A DNA stretch of 64,000 bases, taken from assembly GCA_905181585.1 (NCBI GenBank), contig CAJIYG010000002.1, positions 310,001 through 374,000 of the forward strand. The letters are read 5' to 3'. The translations under genes and the position numbers were made by a program. A model generated the notes under the pieces. That model had not been told where the DNA came from and did no database searches. It saw only the letters and a list, made by a program, of their open reading frames with translations. Position 1 is the first letter of the stretch. Every line of letters starts with the position of its first letter. Positions 46,570 to 57,300 of this stretch are shown piece after piece. The DNA comes from an uncultured Flavobacteriales bacterium. GTDB lineage: Bacteria; Bacteroidota; Bacteroidia; Flavobacteriales; BACL11.

Positions 46570-47177
46570 AAATAATTTGTATTGGAAGGAACTATAAAAA
46601 CCATGCAAAAGAGCTAGGTAATGATATTCCTAAAGAACCATTATTTTTCTTAAAGCCTGATACTGCAATACAACCAAAAGGTCATCCATTTTTTATTCCT
46701 GATTTTTCAAATGAAATTCATCATGAAATTGAAATTATTTTAAAGGTATCTAAAAATGGCAAACATATAAATCAAAAGTTTGCTCATAATTATTTTCAAG
46801 AAATTGGTTTAGGAATAGATTTTACGGCAAGAGATATTCAAGAGAATTGCAAAAGAAATGGTCTTCCATGGGAAATAGCAAAGGGATTTGACGGATCTGC
46901 TCAAATTTCTAATGTATTTTTTAATAAAAAAGAAATGGTTTTAAATAATATTAATTTTAGTTTAAAAAATAATAATATTACAAAACAAATAGGAAATAGT
47001 AATAATATGATATTTTCATTTGATGAAATTATTTCATACGTTTCTAAATTTATTACGCTCAAAACAGGTGATTTAATATATACTGGCACACCATCAGGAG
47101 TGAACAGAGTATCGAAAGGAGACGTCTTAACAGGCTTTATAGAAAAGAAAAAAATACTTGAAGTTAAAGTGAAATAA
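46566..47177 (+). CDS. Fumarylacetoacetate hydrolase-family protein (YcgM-like)
   Basis: A 203-residue member of the FAH family. It has IGRNYKNHAKELGNDIPKEP, LKPDTAI, the metal-binding HHEIEIIL (Glu-x-Glu), GIDFTARDIQ, WEIAKGFDGSAQIS and LIYTGTPSGVNRVSKGDVL. This small form resembles acylpyruvase or oxaloacetate decarboxylase enzymes rather than true fumarylacetoacetase. The substrate is not certain. It overlaps the exonuclease gene by 4 bp. Only one base separates its stop from the stop of the convergent def gene. Confidence 0.9.
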   Translation: MKIICIGRNYKNHAKELGNDIPKEPLFFLKPDTAIQPKGHPFFIPDFSNEIHHEIEIILKVSKNGKHINQKFAHNYFQEIGLGIDFTARDIQENCKRNGLPWEIAKGFDGSAQISNVFFNKKEMVLNNINFSLKNNNITKQIGNSNNMIFSFDEIISYVSKFITLKTGDLIYTGTPSGVNRVSKGDVLTGFIEKKKILEVKVK

Positions 47178-47178
47178 A

Positions 47179-47736
47179 TTATCTTAAAATCTTCATTTTA
47201 TAATTCGGTTCAAATTTTCCATTAGAAATATCTTTAAGTTTTCCTTTAACCATTCTTTTTCTTAGAGGAGATATCATATCAGTGAATAATCTACCCTCAA
47301 TATGATCATATTCATGTAAAATAACTCTTGCATTTAATCCATCAAATTTTTCATTGCATGAGTTAAAATTCTCATCCAAATATTCAATTTCAACTATGGA
47401 TTCTCTAATTACATCTTCTCTGACATCAGGAATACTTAAACATCCTTCATTAAAAACCCATAAATCACCTGATTTAGAAATAATTCTAGGATTTATAAAT
47501 GTTTTTTTAACAGGAACAAATTTTGGATTTTCTTCATCTAAAAATGGATGTGTATCAATTATAAATAATCTTAAAGATTTATTTATTTGAGGAGCAGCAA
47601 GACCAACTCCATGTGCTTGGTACATTGTTTCATACATATTAGAAATTAAAGTACTTAAATCTGCATATTTTACATCTAAATCTATACAATCCTTTCTTAA
47701 AATATTAGCTCCGTATGCTATAATAGGTAAAATCAT
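47179..47736 (-). CDS. def: Peptide deformylase
   Basis: Removes the formyl group from nascent proteins. The 185-residue metalloenzyme has all three motifs: GVGLAAPQI, EGCLSIP (metal-binding Cys) and HEYDHIEG (two metal His plus catalytic Glu). It starts 2 nt after the moxR stop, so it is the last gene of the guaB/parvulin/moxR/def run. Confidence 0.97.
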   Translation of the reverse strand: MILPIIAYGANILRKDCIDLDVKYADLSTLISNMYETMYQAHGVGLAAPQINKSLRLFIIDTHPFLDEENPKFVPVKKTFINPRIISKSGDLWVFNEGCLSIPDVREDVIRESIVEIEYLDENFNSCNEKFDGLNARVILHEYDHIEGRLFTDMISPLRKRMVKGKLKDISNGKFEPNYKMKILR

Positions 47737-47738
47737 TG

Positions 47739-48704
47739 CTACAATATGTTATCTATTATATCATCAACTGTTAAACCTTGTGATTCAGCCTTATAATTTT
47801 TTACAATTCTATGTCTTAAAATAGGCTTAGCAATAGATTTAACATCTTCAATGTCAGGAGAATATTTTCCATTAATTAATGCGTGACATTTTGCTGCCAA
47901 AACAATATACTGAGAGGCTCTTGGTCCTGCACCCCAATCAATATAATCATTAACGTATTCAGTAGAATGTAAAGAATTTGGTCTAGTTTTGGAAACTAAT
48001 TTAACAGCATATTCTAAAACATTATCGTTTATTGGAATAGAATTAACTAATTTTTGATAATTAATAATATCATCAGCACTCATAATATTATCTAGATTTA
48101 CTTTATTGATGGAAGAAGTCATTTTAACAATCATTAACTCCTCATCATAATTTGGATAATCTAGAACAACATTAAACATAAATCTATCAAGTTGAGCTTC
48201 TGGAAGAGGATAAGTACCTTCCTGTTCAATAGGGTTCTGAGTTGCAAGAACAAAAAATGGTGCATCTAATATATATTTTTCTCCAGCACTAGTTACAGAT
48301 CTTTCTTGCATGCACTCTAATAGAGCAGACTGTGTTTTCGGAGGAGTTCTATTTATTTCATCAGCTAAAACTACATTAGCAAACAATGGACCTTTAATAA
48401 ATTTAAAATTCTTTGACTCGTCTAAAATCTCTGTTCCAATAATATCAGAAGGCATTAGATCTGGAGTAAATTGAATACGGTTAAATTTTAATCCTAAAAC
48501 ATTTGCTATAGTCTGAACAAGTAAAGTTTTTGCAAGACCAGGAACACCAACTAAAAGACAATGACCATTAGAAAAAACAGAAATAAGAACTTGATTAACC
48601 ACATCTTCCTGACCAACTATAACTTTAGAGATTTCTTTTTTAAAATCATTAAAAGCTTTAACAAATGATTCTACTTTTTGAATATTATTAATTTCTTTTT
48701 CCAT
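47739..48704 (-). CDS. MoxR-family AAA+ ATPase
   Basis: A 321-residue chaperone-like ATPase. It shows Walker A GVPGLAKT (residues 53-60), FTPDLMPSDIIGTEIL, Walker B VVLADEINRTPPKTQSALLECMQE, sensor 1 FVLATQNP and GTYPLPEAQLDRF. MoxR proteins often act with VWA and DUF58 proteins, which are not next to it here. It lies 3 nt after a SurA-like gene, which suggests a role in cell-envelope quality control (inference). Confidence 0.92.
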   Translation of the reverse strand: MEKEINNIQKVESFVKAFNDFKKEISKVIVGQEDVVNQVLISVFSNGHCLLVGVPGLAKTLLVQTIANVLGLKFNRIQFTPDLMPSDIIGTEILDESKNFKFIKGPLFANVVLADEINRTPPKTQSALLECMQERSVTSAGEKYILDAPFFVLATQNPIEQEGTYPLPEAQLDRFMFNVVLDYPNYDEELMIVKMTSSINKVNLDNIMSADDIINYQKLVNSIPINDNVLEYAVKLVSKTRPNSLHSTEYVNDYIDWGAGPRASQYIVLAAKCHALINGKYSPDIEDVKSIAKPILRHRIVKNYKAESQGLTVDDIIDNIL

Positions 48705-48707
48705 AAT

Positions 48708-50036
48708 TTATTTAATCCATTTATTATAAAATTCACAACTATAAAATTCATCAGATAATTTAACAAATGTATTAGATAAATTATCTGAAATCCAATTATT
48801 AATAGCTTCTTGTTTCTTATTGTTAATAGCAAATTCTTGAATGTTAGTATAGTCGTCAATTATATTAGCTTGATGAGCAGCTGTTTTTGCATAAAGCATA
48901 ACAATTCTATAAGACTGTTCATTATTTTCAGAATTTGTTAGCGTAGGTAATGAAATATCATTAATACTCATATTCTCAACAATATATTTAACTGATGGGT
49001 TTAATTGTTCGCTAGTAAACTTTGAAGAGCCTGTTGAAGGGTTTATCAATAAACCTCCATTGTTTTTGCTTTCATCTTCGGAAAACTTAATAATTGCATC
49101 TTCGAAACTAATTAAATTACTGTCTAAATCAAGCTTAATTTTTGAGATATCATCTTTAGCATTTTTTAAAGATAAAGAAGTTACTTTTGGCTTAAGTAAA
49201 ATATGTCTTACATTAATTTCTTCTCCTCTTCTAGAAATCATCTGAATAATATGAAAGCCATATTTAGTTTCAATAACCTCAGATATTTCATTATCTTTTA
49301 ATTTAAATGCAGCTCTTTCAAACTCAGCAACTAATTGCCCTCTATTCATAAAACCAAGTTCACCACCATTATTTGAAGTACCAGGATCATCAGAGTAGAG
49401 AGCAGCTAGAACCTTAAAATCTTCACCATTGTAAACTCTATTTCTAAAATTATTTAATTTCTCTCTAATTAAATCTTTTTGTTTATCTGAAATTTTTGGT
49501 TTTATAACAATTTGTTTTAATTCTATTTGTTCTTCTACAAAAGGAATTTCATCAAATTTTAATTTAGAAAAATAAAACTTTACTTCTGCAGGAGTAACTT
49601 TTGTTGAATTAGTTATTGAGGATTGCATTTTTTGAGAATAGAGCTGATTTTTTACAATATTTGTTAATTCTTGTCTAATTAAATCAATCGATTTTTTAAA
49701 GTATAATTCAACTTTCTCAATAGAACCCAACTGTTGTTCAAAATAAGAAATTCTTTTTGAAAGTTCGTTAGAAACATCTTCATTATTCACAATAATATTA
49801 CTATCTAGTTTAGCGTGATGAACAAGTAAGTTTTGAAACAATAAATCATCAATTATTTTGCATCTAACTTCATCAGATTTAGTGTAACCTTGTGACAAAT
49901 ATTGTAAGTATTGAGACTCAATTTCAGAAGTTAAAACCATTTCACTTCCAATAATAGCTTCGATTTTATCAATAGATTGACTTGATAATAGAAAAGGAAT
50001 GTTTATTAAGATAATTATTAAGGATAAGATTCTCAT
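48708..50036 (-). CDS. SurA-like periplasmic peptidyl-prolyl isomerase, two parvulin domains
   Basis: Probable chaperone for outer membrane proteins. The 442-residue protein has a signal peptide (1-19), a SurA-type N-terminal helical domain (VCKIIDDLLFQNLLVHHAKLD-like segment at about 58-80), a first parvulin domain (about 170-275, EQIELKQIVI, GGELGFMNRGQLVAEFERAAF, YGFHIIQMI) and a second (about 280-390, NVRHILLKPK, GGLLINPSTGSSKFTSEQL). It overlaps the upstream gene by 4 bp and is followed by moxR after 3 nt. Confidence 0.88.
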   Translation of the reverse strand: MRILSLIIILINIPFLLSSQSIDKIEAIIGSEMVLTSEIESQYLQYLSQGYTKSDEVRCKIIDDLLFQNLLVHHAKLDSNIIVNNEDVSNELSKRISYFEQQLGSIEKVELYFKKSIDLIRQELTNIVKNQLYSQKMQSSITNSTKVTPAEVKFYFSKLKFDEIPFVEEQIELKQIVIKPKISDKQKDLIREKLNNFRNRVYNGEDFKVLAALYSDDPGTSNNGGELGFMNRGQLVAEFERAAFKLKDNEISEVIETKYGFHIIQMISRRGEEINVRHILLKPKVTSLSLKNAKDDISKIKLDLDSNLISFEDAIIKFSEDESKNNGGLLINPSTGSSKFTSEQLNPSVKYIVENMSINDISLPTLTNSENNEQSYRIVMLYAKTAAHQANIIDDYTNIQEFAINNKKQEAINNWISDNLSNTFVKLSDEFYSCEFYNKWIK

Positions 50037-50866
50037 TTATTTTTTATTTTAATTTTCTTTAATGCTTTTGCATTAATAATTAAATCATTTTCAAGTTGAT
50101 CTAAATATTTAATTTTTTTTCTATTTAGTATTAAAGACTTAATTTTTTCTTTTTCAATTTCAAAAGGGCTCAAATCACCTTTAAATTTATAATTTCTAAT
50201 TTCAAGTAAATATAATAGCTTTTCGTCTTCAAAAACATCAAATCTGGTATTTAATAAATAATTATTGGATGTAATATCAGCTGGTAACTTTTTCTTTATC
50301 TGATCAAAATAAATCCAACTAGAATCATTTAAATAATATTCTTTTGAGTAGAGAATACAGTAATTTGTTAATTCGTTTATATCTTCTAAGTTATTTGAAC
50401 GAAAAATTTTATATAACCTTTTAATATTAGGAGCAAATTTATCGACAATTATAAACCTTCCTTTAAAAACATTTTTATTAAGACTATATTTTTTTTTATT
50501 GATTTCATAATAATTAAGAACTTCATCCAATTCAACTAATGTGTCAAACTTTTGATTTAGTAATTGTTGCTGATAATCATTAATTATAAGAGATTCCTCA
50601 TATCTTTTGACTGCTTCTTGAATTCTTTCAGATTTATCTCTAATATTAATATTTGCATGATGAAGTAAAATCTGTCTTCTAATCCATTTATCAATATAAG
50701 AACTAGTGAAAAATGCTGAATCTTCAATATTTACAGGCATTTTATCTAATACATCACTTTCTTTTAAATCGATGTTATAAACTGATGCTAATACTTTAGA
50801 ATTAGAATTGTTTGAGCAAGAAAAAAATATAAATGGCAATAAAAAAATTAATGATTTAAAACTCAA
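50033..50866 (-). CDS. SurA/PrsA-like lipoprotein without a parvulin domain
   Basis: A 277-residue lipoprotein (MSFKSLIFLLPFIFFSC, Cys17). Helices such as SSYIDKWIRRQILLHHANINIRDKSERIQEAVKRYEESLIINDY match the N-terminal chaperone domain of SurA-type proteins. However, no parvulin signature is seen, and the C-terminal half (LYLLEIRNYKFKGDLSPFEIEKEKIKSLIL) carries only the flanking-type helices. It sits between two parvulin genes (2-nt gap and 4-bp overlap), so a joint role in outer membrane protein folding is likely. The function is inferred from position and fold only. Confidence 0.7.
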   Translation of the reverse strand: MSFKSLIFLLPFIFFSCSNNSNSKVLASVYNIDLKESDVLDKMPVNIEDSAFFTSSYIDKWIRRQILLHHANINIRDKSERIQEAVKRYEESLIINDYQQQLLNQKFDTLVELDEVLNYYEINKKKYSLNKNVFKGRFIIVDKFAPNIKRLYKIFRSNNLEDINELTNYCILYSKEYYLNDSSWIYFDQIKKKLPADITSNNYLLNTRFDVFEDEKLLYLLEIRNYKFKGDLSPFEIEKEKIKSLILNRKKIKYLDQLENDLIINAKALKKIKIKNK

Positions 50867-50868
50867 AA

Positions 50869-52791
50869 TTATTTACTTATCAAAGAGTATAATAGATTTT
50901 TATTTAATTCGACTTTATACTTAGCTCTTAAAATTTTGATCCAAGTTAAATCAAGAAATTTCTGATAATCAGAAATAACTTTTCCTTTAGTTTCATTTAA
51001 ATTTTTTGCCCTAGCATTTAAAATATCATGAACAAAAACAACAGTATAGCTACCATCATCATTCTTAATACTTTTACTTATACCTTTCTTCCAAACTATT
51101 TGATCAACAATATTATTTTCATTCTTAGAAAATTGACCGCTAACTAACTGTACATTTAATGGTGATGATGAATTTATTTTATTAAGAACATCAATATCTT
51201 TAATCAAACCTCTCTTAAGTTTGTATAATTGATTTCTTACTTTATAAGACACATTATAATTTAAGCAAGTAAATATAGATACATCTAATCGCTCATTCCA
51301 TTTGTAATCAGATAAATTTTCGTTAAAATAATTTGATAAGCCCGCAGAATCTTCAACAGCTTTTTTCCATACATTATTATTTGTAATATCAAAAAGTAGT
51401 ATGCCTTCCTTGTATTCTTTAAGTAAATTTTTAAACTCTGGATATTTATTTTCTAATTGACTCTCTTCATAAGAAAGTAAAGATAAATTTAGAAACTCTA
51501 TATATAATTGATCAAAATCATTATTCTTTTTTTGATTATTAATAATAAAATCAGATAATTCTTTTAAGGAATAAGATTTTGATTCAATTTTAAATATTTT
51601 CTTATCCCCATCTATTAATAATTCATTATCCCATGCAGACTTTGATACTTCTTTAACTGCAATTTTTCTTAAAAAATTAAAATTCTCTTTATAAATCTTA
51701 ATATTATACAAGTCCTTAAGCTTTGTAATCATAAACTCATTACTTAATTTACTTCTAGAGTCCTTTTCTATTTTTTGCTTAACAGATAAAAACAAGTCAT
51801 CATCAAGCTTAACAGGATTGTCTTCTAATAGCATAACAATATGCCATCCGTAAGGAGTTTGAAAAGGTTTTGAAAAATCTCCAGGAAGTTTTAAAGAAAA
51901 TGTTGCTTCTTCAAACTCTCTAACCATTTTTCCAACACCAAAAGATGGCAAAACACCACCTTTAACAGCAGTAGATCTATCTTCAGAGAACCTTTCAGCA
52001 ACCTCAACAAACTTGTCTCCCTTTGTGAGTAAATCATATGTTTCAGAAGCTTTTTTATAAGACTCATTTATTTTTTTTGTATTAGCACCTTTTCCTGTTT
52101 TAAACATAATATGAGCAACTTTTCTTTCACCTACAGCCTTCCTCTTATCATTAACTAAAATTAAATGATAACCATATTGAGTTTTTACTGGAACAGAAAC
52201 TTCTCCAATTGAAGTATTATAAGCAACAGATTCAAAATCGTAAAGCATCATAAAAGCAGTAAAATAACCTAAATTACCCTTTGAATCTAAAACATATTCA
52301 TCATCTGAATACTTGACAGCTGCATCAGCAAAAGAAATTTCTTTGCTTATAATTTGATTTCTAATTGATAATGCTTCGTTCAAAGCAGATTTTGCGTCAT
52401 TATTTTCAATTTTTATAAGAATATGGGAAGCATTTATATCAAACTGAATTCTTTCTAGTGCCTCATTAAATAAATTTTCATTAAAATTATTATCTCTTAA
52501 ATATGGCTTCGACAATTGTTTTTTATATCCATCTAATTCCTTAACAAAGGAAGAAAGTGTGTCATACCCAAGTTCTTTTGATTCCTTAACTTTTAATTTG
52601 AAATTAATAAAAAGATCTATATATTCATCTAAATACTCCTTGGTAATTTCAATATCTTCATTGTTTTTATAGAAAATATTTTCAAATTCATTAATACTAA
52701 TTTTTTCATCATTTATAGTCATTAATGTTTCTTGTGAAAAAATATTAGTAGTAAATAAAATACTAATTATAATTAATATGCTCTTCTTCAT
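50869..52791 (-). CDS. Large periplasmic peptidyl-prolyl isomerase, two parvulin domains
   Basis: A 640-residue exported protein. Signal peptide (1-19), an N-terminal segment of SurA/PpiD type (ISINEFENIFYKN, FINFKLKVKESKELG), a first parvulin domain (about 117-215: NASHILIKIE, DSKGNLGYFTAFMM, YGYHLILVND) and a second (about 220-330: VAHIMFKTGKG, GGVLPSFGVGKMVREFEEATF, YGWHIVMLLED). It also has a long C-terminal region (340-640) without recognised domains. It is the first of three folding-factor genes in a row, 20 nt after guaB. Confidence 0.88.
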   Translation of the reverse strand: MKKSILIIISILFTTNIFSQETLMTINDEKISINEFENIFYKNNEDIEITKEYLDEYIDLFINFKLKVKESKELGYDTLSSFVKELDGYKKQLSKPYLRDNNFNENLFNEALERIQFDINASHILIKIENNDAKSALNEALSIRNQIISKEISFADAAVKYSDDEYVLDSKGNLGYFTAFMMLYDFESVAYNTSIGEVSVPVKTQYGYHLILVNDKRKAVGERKVAHIMFKTGKGANTKKINESYKKASETYDLLTKGDKFVEVAERFSEDRSTAVKGGVLPSFGVGKMVREFEEATFSLKLPGDFSKPFQTPYGWHIVMLLEDNPVKLDDDLFLSVKQKIEKDSRSKLSNEFMITKLKDLYNIKIYKENFNFLRKIAVKEVSKSAWDNELLIDGDKKIFKIESKSYSLKELSDFIINNQKKNNDFDQLYIEFLNLSLLSYEESQLENKYPEFKNLLKEYKEGILLFDITNNNVWKKAVEDSAGLSNYFNENLSDYKWNERLDVSIFTCLNYNVSYKVRNQLYKLKRGLIKDIDVLNKINSSSPLNVQLVSGQFSKNENNIVDQIVWKKGISKSIKNDDGSYTVVFVHDILNARAKNLNETKGKVISDYQKFLDLTWIKILRAKYKVELNKNLLYSLISK

Positions 52792-52811
52792 TTTTAATTT
52801 AAATTTAATTG

Positions 52812-54276
52812 TTATCGACTGTAATTAGGCGCTTCTCTTGTAATTGTTACATCATGAGGGTGACTTTCAATTACCCCGGCTTGAGTAATCTTAATAAATG
52901 AAGCTTTGGTTAAATTATTAATATCCTTTGAACCAGCATAACCCATACCTGCTTTCAGCCCACCTATCATTTGATGCATAACCTCAGAAAGAGATCCTTT
53001 AAATGCCACTCTTCCAACGATACCTTCGGGCACAAGTTTTTTCATATCGTCTTCTTCATCTTGAAAATATCTATCTTTAGACCCCTTTTGCATAGCATCA
53101 ATAGACCCCATTCCTCTATATGTTTTATATTTTCTACTTTCAAATATTATTGTTTCTCCAGGTGCTTCTTCTACTCCGGCAATTATTGAGCCTAACATAA
53201 CAGAGCTAGCACCACCTACGATAGCTTTAACAATGTCACCAGAATACCTTATTCCTCCGTCAGCAATTAATGGGATATTGTATTTTTTTGTAACTTCAAA
53301 AACATCCATAACAGCTGTCAGCTGAGGTACACCAACTCCAGCAACTACTCTTGTAGTACATATAGAGCCAGGGCCAATACCAACCTTAACACCATCTGCT
53401 CCTGCTTTAATTAAGTCTTCTGCAGCTGTAGCAGTCGCAATATTACCAACTATAATATCTAATGTTTTAAATTTTTTCTTAACTGATTTTAAAACATTTA
53501 AAACACCCTTTGGAATGTCCATGAGCAGTATCAATAATAATTGCATCAACATTTACCTTGTAAAGGGCAGTAATTCTATCAATAACATCATTTGTAACTC
53601 CTACGGCAGCAGCAACTCTAAGACGGCCATATTTATCCTTACATGCGTTGGGACGCATCCTATTCTTTATAATATCTTTAAAGGTTATAAGTCCAACAAG
53701 AATTCCGTTGATATCTACAATAGGAAGTTTTTCAATTTTATTACTCTTAAGAATTTCTTCAGCTTTCTGAAGATCATTGATTAGTGTAGTAATTATATTC
53801 TTAGATGTCATAACCTTTGTAATACTTAAGTTATGATCTTTTTCAAATCTCAGATCTCTATTTGTAACAATCCCTAAAAGAAAATTATCATCTCCAACAA
53901 TTGGAATACCTCCAATTTTATTTTCTTTCATTAACTTAAATGCATCACCAACTGTTGCATCAATCTTTAAAGTTATTGGATCTTGAATCATTCCACTTTC
54001 AGATCTTTTAACTTTTCTAACTTGAGAAGCTTGTTGCTGAATACTCATATTTTTGTGTAGAACTCCGATACCTCCTTCTTGAGCAATTGCTATAGCTAAT
54101 TTTGATTCTGTTACAGTATCCATAGCTGCAGAAACAAGTGGGATATTTAATTTTATGTTCTTTGAAAAATATGTTTCTGTAGTAACTTCTTTAGGAAGTA
54201 TTTCTGAGTAAGAAGGAACTACTAAAACATCATCATAAGTTAATCCCTCTGCTAAAATTTTATTTTTTATAGACAT
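52812..54276 (-). CDS. guaB: IMP dehydrogenase, broken by one extra base
   Basis: Converts IMP to XMP, the committed step of GMP synthesis. The 5' part has [20 protein letters not shown], two CBS domains (about 95-210) and [12 protein letters not shown]. The 3' part has [18 protein letters not shown] with the catalytic Cys, [24 protein letters not shown] and a C-terminal [14 protein letters not shown]. The break is at CCC 53506-53508 (GGG on the minus strand). Two G's instead of three restore [17 protein letters not shown] and 487 residues, the normal length. A -7 box (TAATTTTG) lies at 54299-54306. Confidence 0.93.
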
Positions 54277-54298
54277 ATTTAAAAAATTTAAAAGTGTG

Positions 54299-54306
54299 CA
54301 AAATTA
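54299..54306 (-). promoter_or_regulatory. Predicted -7 promoter box (TAATTTTG) for guaB and the following operon
   Basis: Exact TAnnTTTG match, 22 nt before the guaB ATG at 54276. No other convincing box is seen until moxR/def, so the run guaB to def may share this start. Confidence 0.5.
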
Positions 54307-54363
54307 ACGAAATACTGCTAATAAAAGTATTTTCAATTGATACAAATTAACAAAATAAAAAAA

Positions 54364-57300
54364 TTATCTTATTAATGAGACAAAACCAGTCTTTTCAGTA
54401 AGTACAGCAATACCGTTTACATAACTAACATGAAATACATAATTATCATTCTTAACGAAACTACCTTTGAATGTACCGTCCCATCCTTTTCCAGGATCAT
54501 TTGTAGTAAAAATAAGTTCACCGTTTCTTGAATAAATAGAAAATTCGTAACCAATATCAGAAACAAAATTAGTTATTGGCTTAAATATTTCGTTATGCTC
54601 ATCTCCATTTGGAGTAAAGGAATTTGGTAAAAATAAAATAGGCGTTTGTGAAACACAAGAAATATTTGACAAACTTCCTTCGATTGCTGAACCGTATGGG
54701 TTATTATTACCTTCAATTGCTTTAATATAATAACAAAATCTTCCATTACCATCACCAAATTCAGTAACAATATCAATATAGCTTAATTCCTCGTTTGGAT
54801 TATTTACTCTATCAAAAACATATAAAGGAATCAAATCAAAAGGCTCTCTATTTACTGACCTAAAAAGCTGATATTCTGTTACATTACCTAACCACTTATC
54901 ATACTCATTAAAAGTTAAAGTATTTGTGTATTGTTCATTAAATAATAAATTATCGCTATAATCAATATTAATTTCAGAATCTAAAAATATTGTCTTAGCA
55001 TAAGAAATATCTGAGTTAAGCTGATCAACTGAACCAATTTTCAGGATATTCCCACAAGAGTCAATAGGATATATTTGATATTCATAAAAATAATTATATG
55101 TTTCTGCAGAATTATCAGAGAAAAATATCGATGAAGAATTACTATTATCTACTTTTCCAATCATATTAAATAATGAATCATCTTTAAATGATCTGTATAC
55201 ATTGTATTGACTTACTAAAATATTATTATCAACTAAACAACTTATATCAACATTTCCATTATCATGATTTACTGTAGCATAATCAATGTAATTATATTTT
55301 GGAAGGTTAGGATAATCAACAGTAATTTCATTTTGATTTGAAATTGCAATAACTGATGAATCATTATTATAGGCTTTTACATAAAAATAATAAGTTGATC
55401 CTTGATTTAAATTATAAAGATCATAATCTAAATTATTAGCAATCCTTACAGAATCCATAATAACATTATTTTGAATATCAGTTTCTCTGATTATTATATT
55501 ATAGTGACTTAATCCATCATTAATGTTAATGTAATCATTCCAATTAAACTTAATTGATAAATCACATGCATCATATAAGTATTTAACATTTATAGAATTA
55601 TGCTCAATACTTCTAATACTTGAATTTCCACAACTATCAATTGACCTTAAGCTAAAAGTTTCATAAATAGAATTAGCATTAGAATTATTAAATGTATATG
55701 TATTATTTAAAAAACCAAAAATAGAATCTAAAGTAATCCATGAACCAAATTCATCTAAAATATAAATAGCATATACATCAACATCTGAAGAAGAAGAAGA
55801 CCAACTTATAACAGAATTTCCATTTATATCAACAGAAACATTATTGATTATTGGATTATCTGGCCTAATTGTATCTTTTAATATAGCACCATTAATATTA
55901 GAATTTGATACACAACCACTTAAATCAGGTAACTCAACATATAATGATTGAAAAGAATTACACGTTTGAGCAGGGAAAATAAAATCATTAGAGGATGTCG
56001 AACCAACATTAGACCAATTGGATGAGCTATTTAAAGCTAAAATATTAAAGTCCAATGATGTAATTAAACCAGGAATATGAATATTATTCCAATTCATATT
56101 CGCTTCAGTATCACCATTAATAGCACTCACGTTCAAATAAATTGATTTTAAAGTATCAGAAGGAAGTGATTCACTTGCACAAGAAGAATGAGATGAAACA
56201 TAGTAATATTGTGAAGCATTATTAGCATTTGAGCTATTGTGAATATAGGTGTTAATAGGGTGCATTACACTATCTAAAAAAACAAATGGACCATTTGGAT
56301 TATTAGAATGAAAAACACTATACACAGTACTTGGTGGAGCTCCAGATAAATGATCCCAAGAAATCTCAGATTTATTATTTGGAAGTACTGAAACACATCT
56401 AAGGTCAGGAGAATTATCCACTGGAGAAGGAAGTACTGTTATTTTAATATTTGCAAACTTTATTCCATTAGCAGGACAAAAATCATCATATACTTTAACT
56501 AAAAAATTAAAGACATTAGATGTTTGTCCACATCCAGCAGAGGCATCAATATGAGTACAGGCAGTTTGCCAGCTAAATATTCCAGAAACTACACCAGGGC
56601 TAGCAAAAGGAGGAACTTGTCCAATAGCATCGTTAAATGTTGCACATGGTGGGTTTAAACAACTTAATGTATTCACATAATCATCAGAAAATTGTCCTCC
56701 AGAAACTTCCATGGTTAAACTTTGAGCAGTAGTATTGTTATATAAATCATTATCAACACCATCAATAGTAAATTCAACTAAAGCTCCAGCGAAAACAGTT
56801 GTATCATATGAAGAAATTAAAGAGTTAGGATCAATAAATGGAGCACTAACAACTGGGGGGTTATTTGGAGCAACAGAACTTGGCATTGTAGGACAAGCAA
56901 TTAATACAACCTGAACTTCTCTATAAATTTCTGCTACAAGCTGATTACATTTATAGGATTGTACCTGAATACAAGTAACAAAATTACCAGCAAGATTAGC
57001 ATCGTAAGAAACTTCTCCAGTAGCTGGATTAAGAGTTGGATTACCTGGAAGTGGATTATTAAATGTGTATGGAGGGTCAAAAGGAAGAGGTATAGGATCA
57101 ATAGGAGGATTAAATGTAGTTATAAAATCATCTAATGGTCTAGCCCAGTTATAAATTAACTCATCTAATTCATCATCATAAGCATTATGGCTATATGAAA
57201 ATGGAAAACCTGTGCATAAAATAGTTTTTGGTTGCTCCTTAAATTCTGGAGAGGAATCAAAGCAAGGGTCAGCAGGAGTTGCAACTCCAGTAATAGGATC

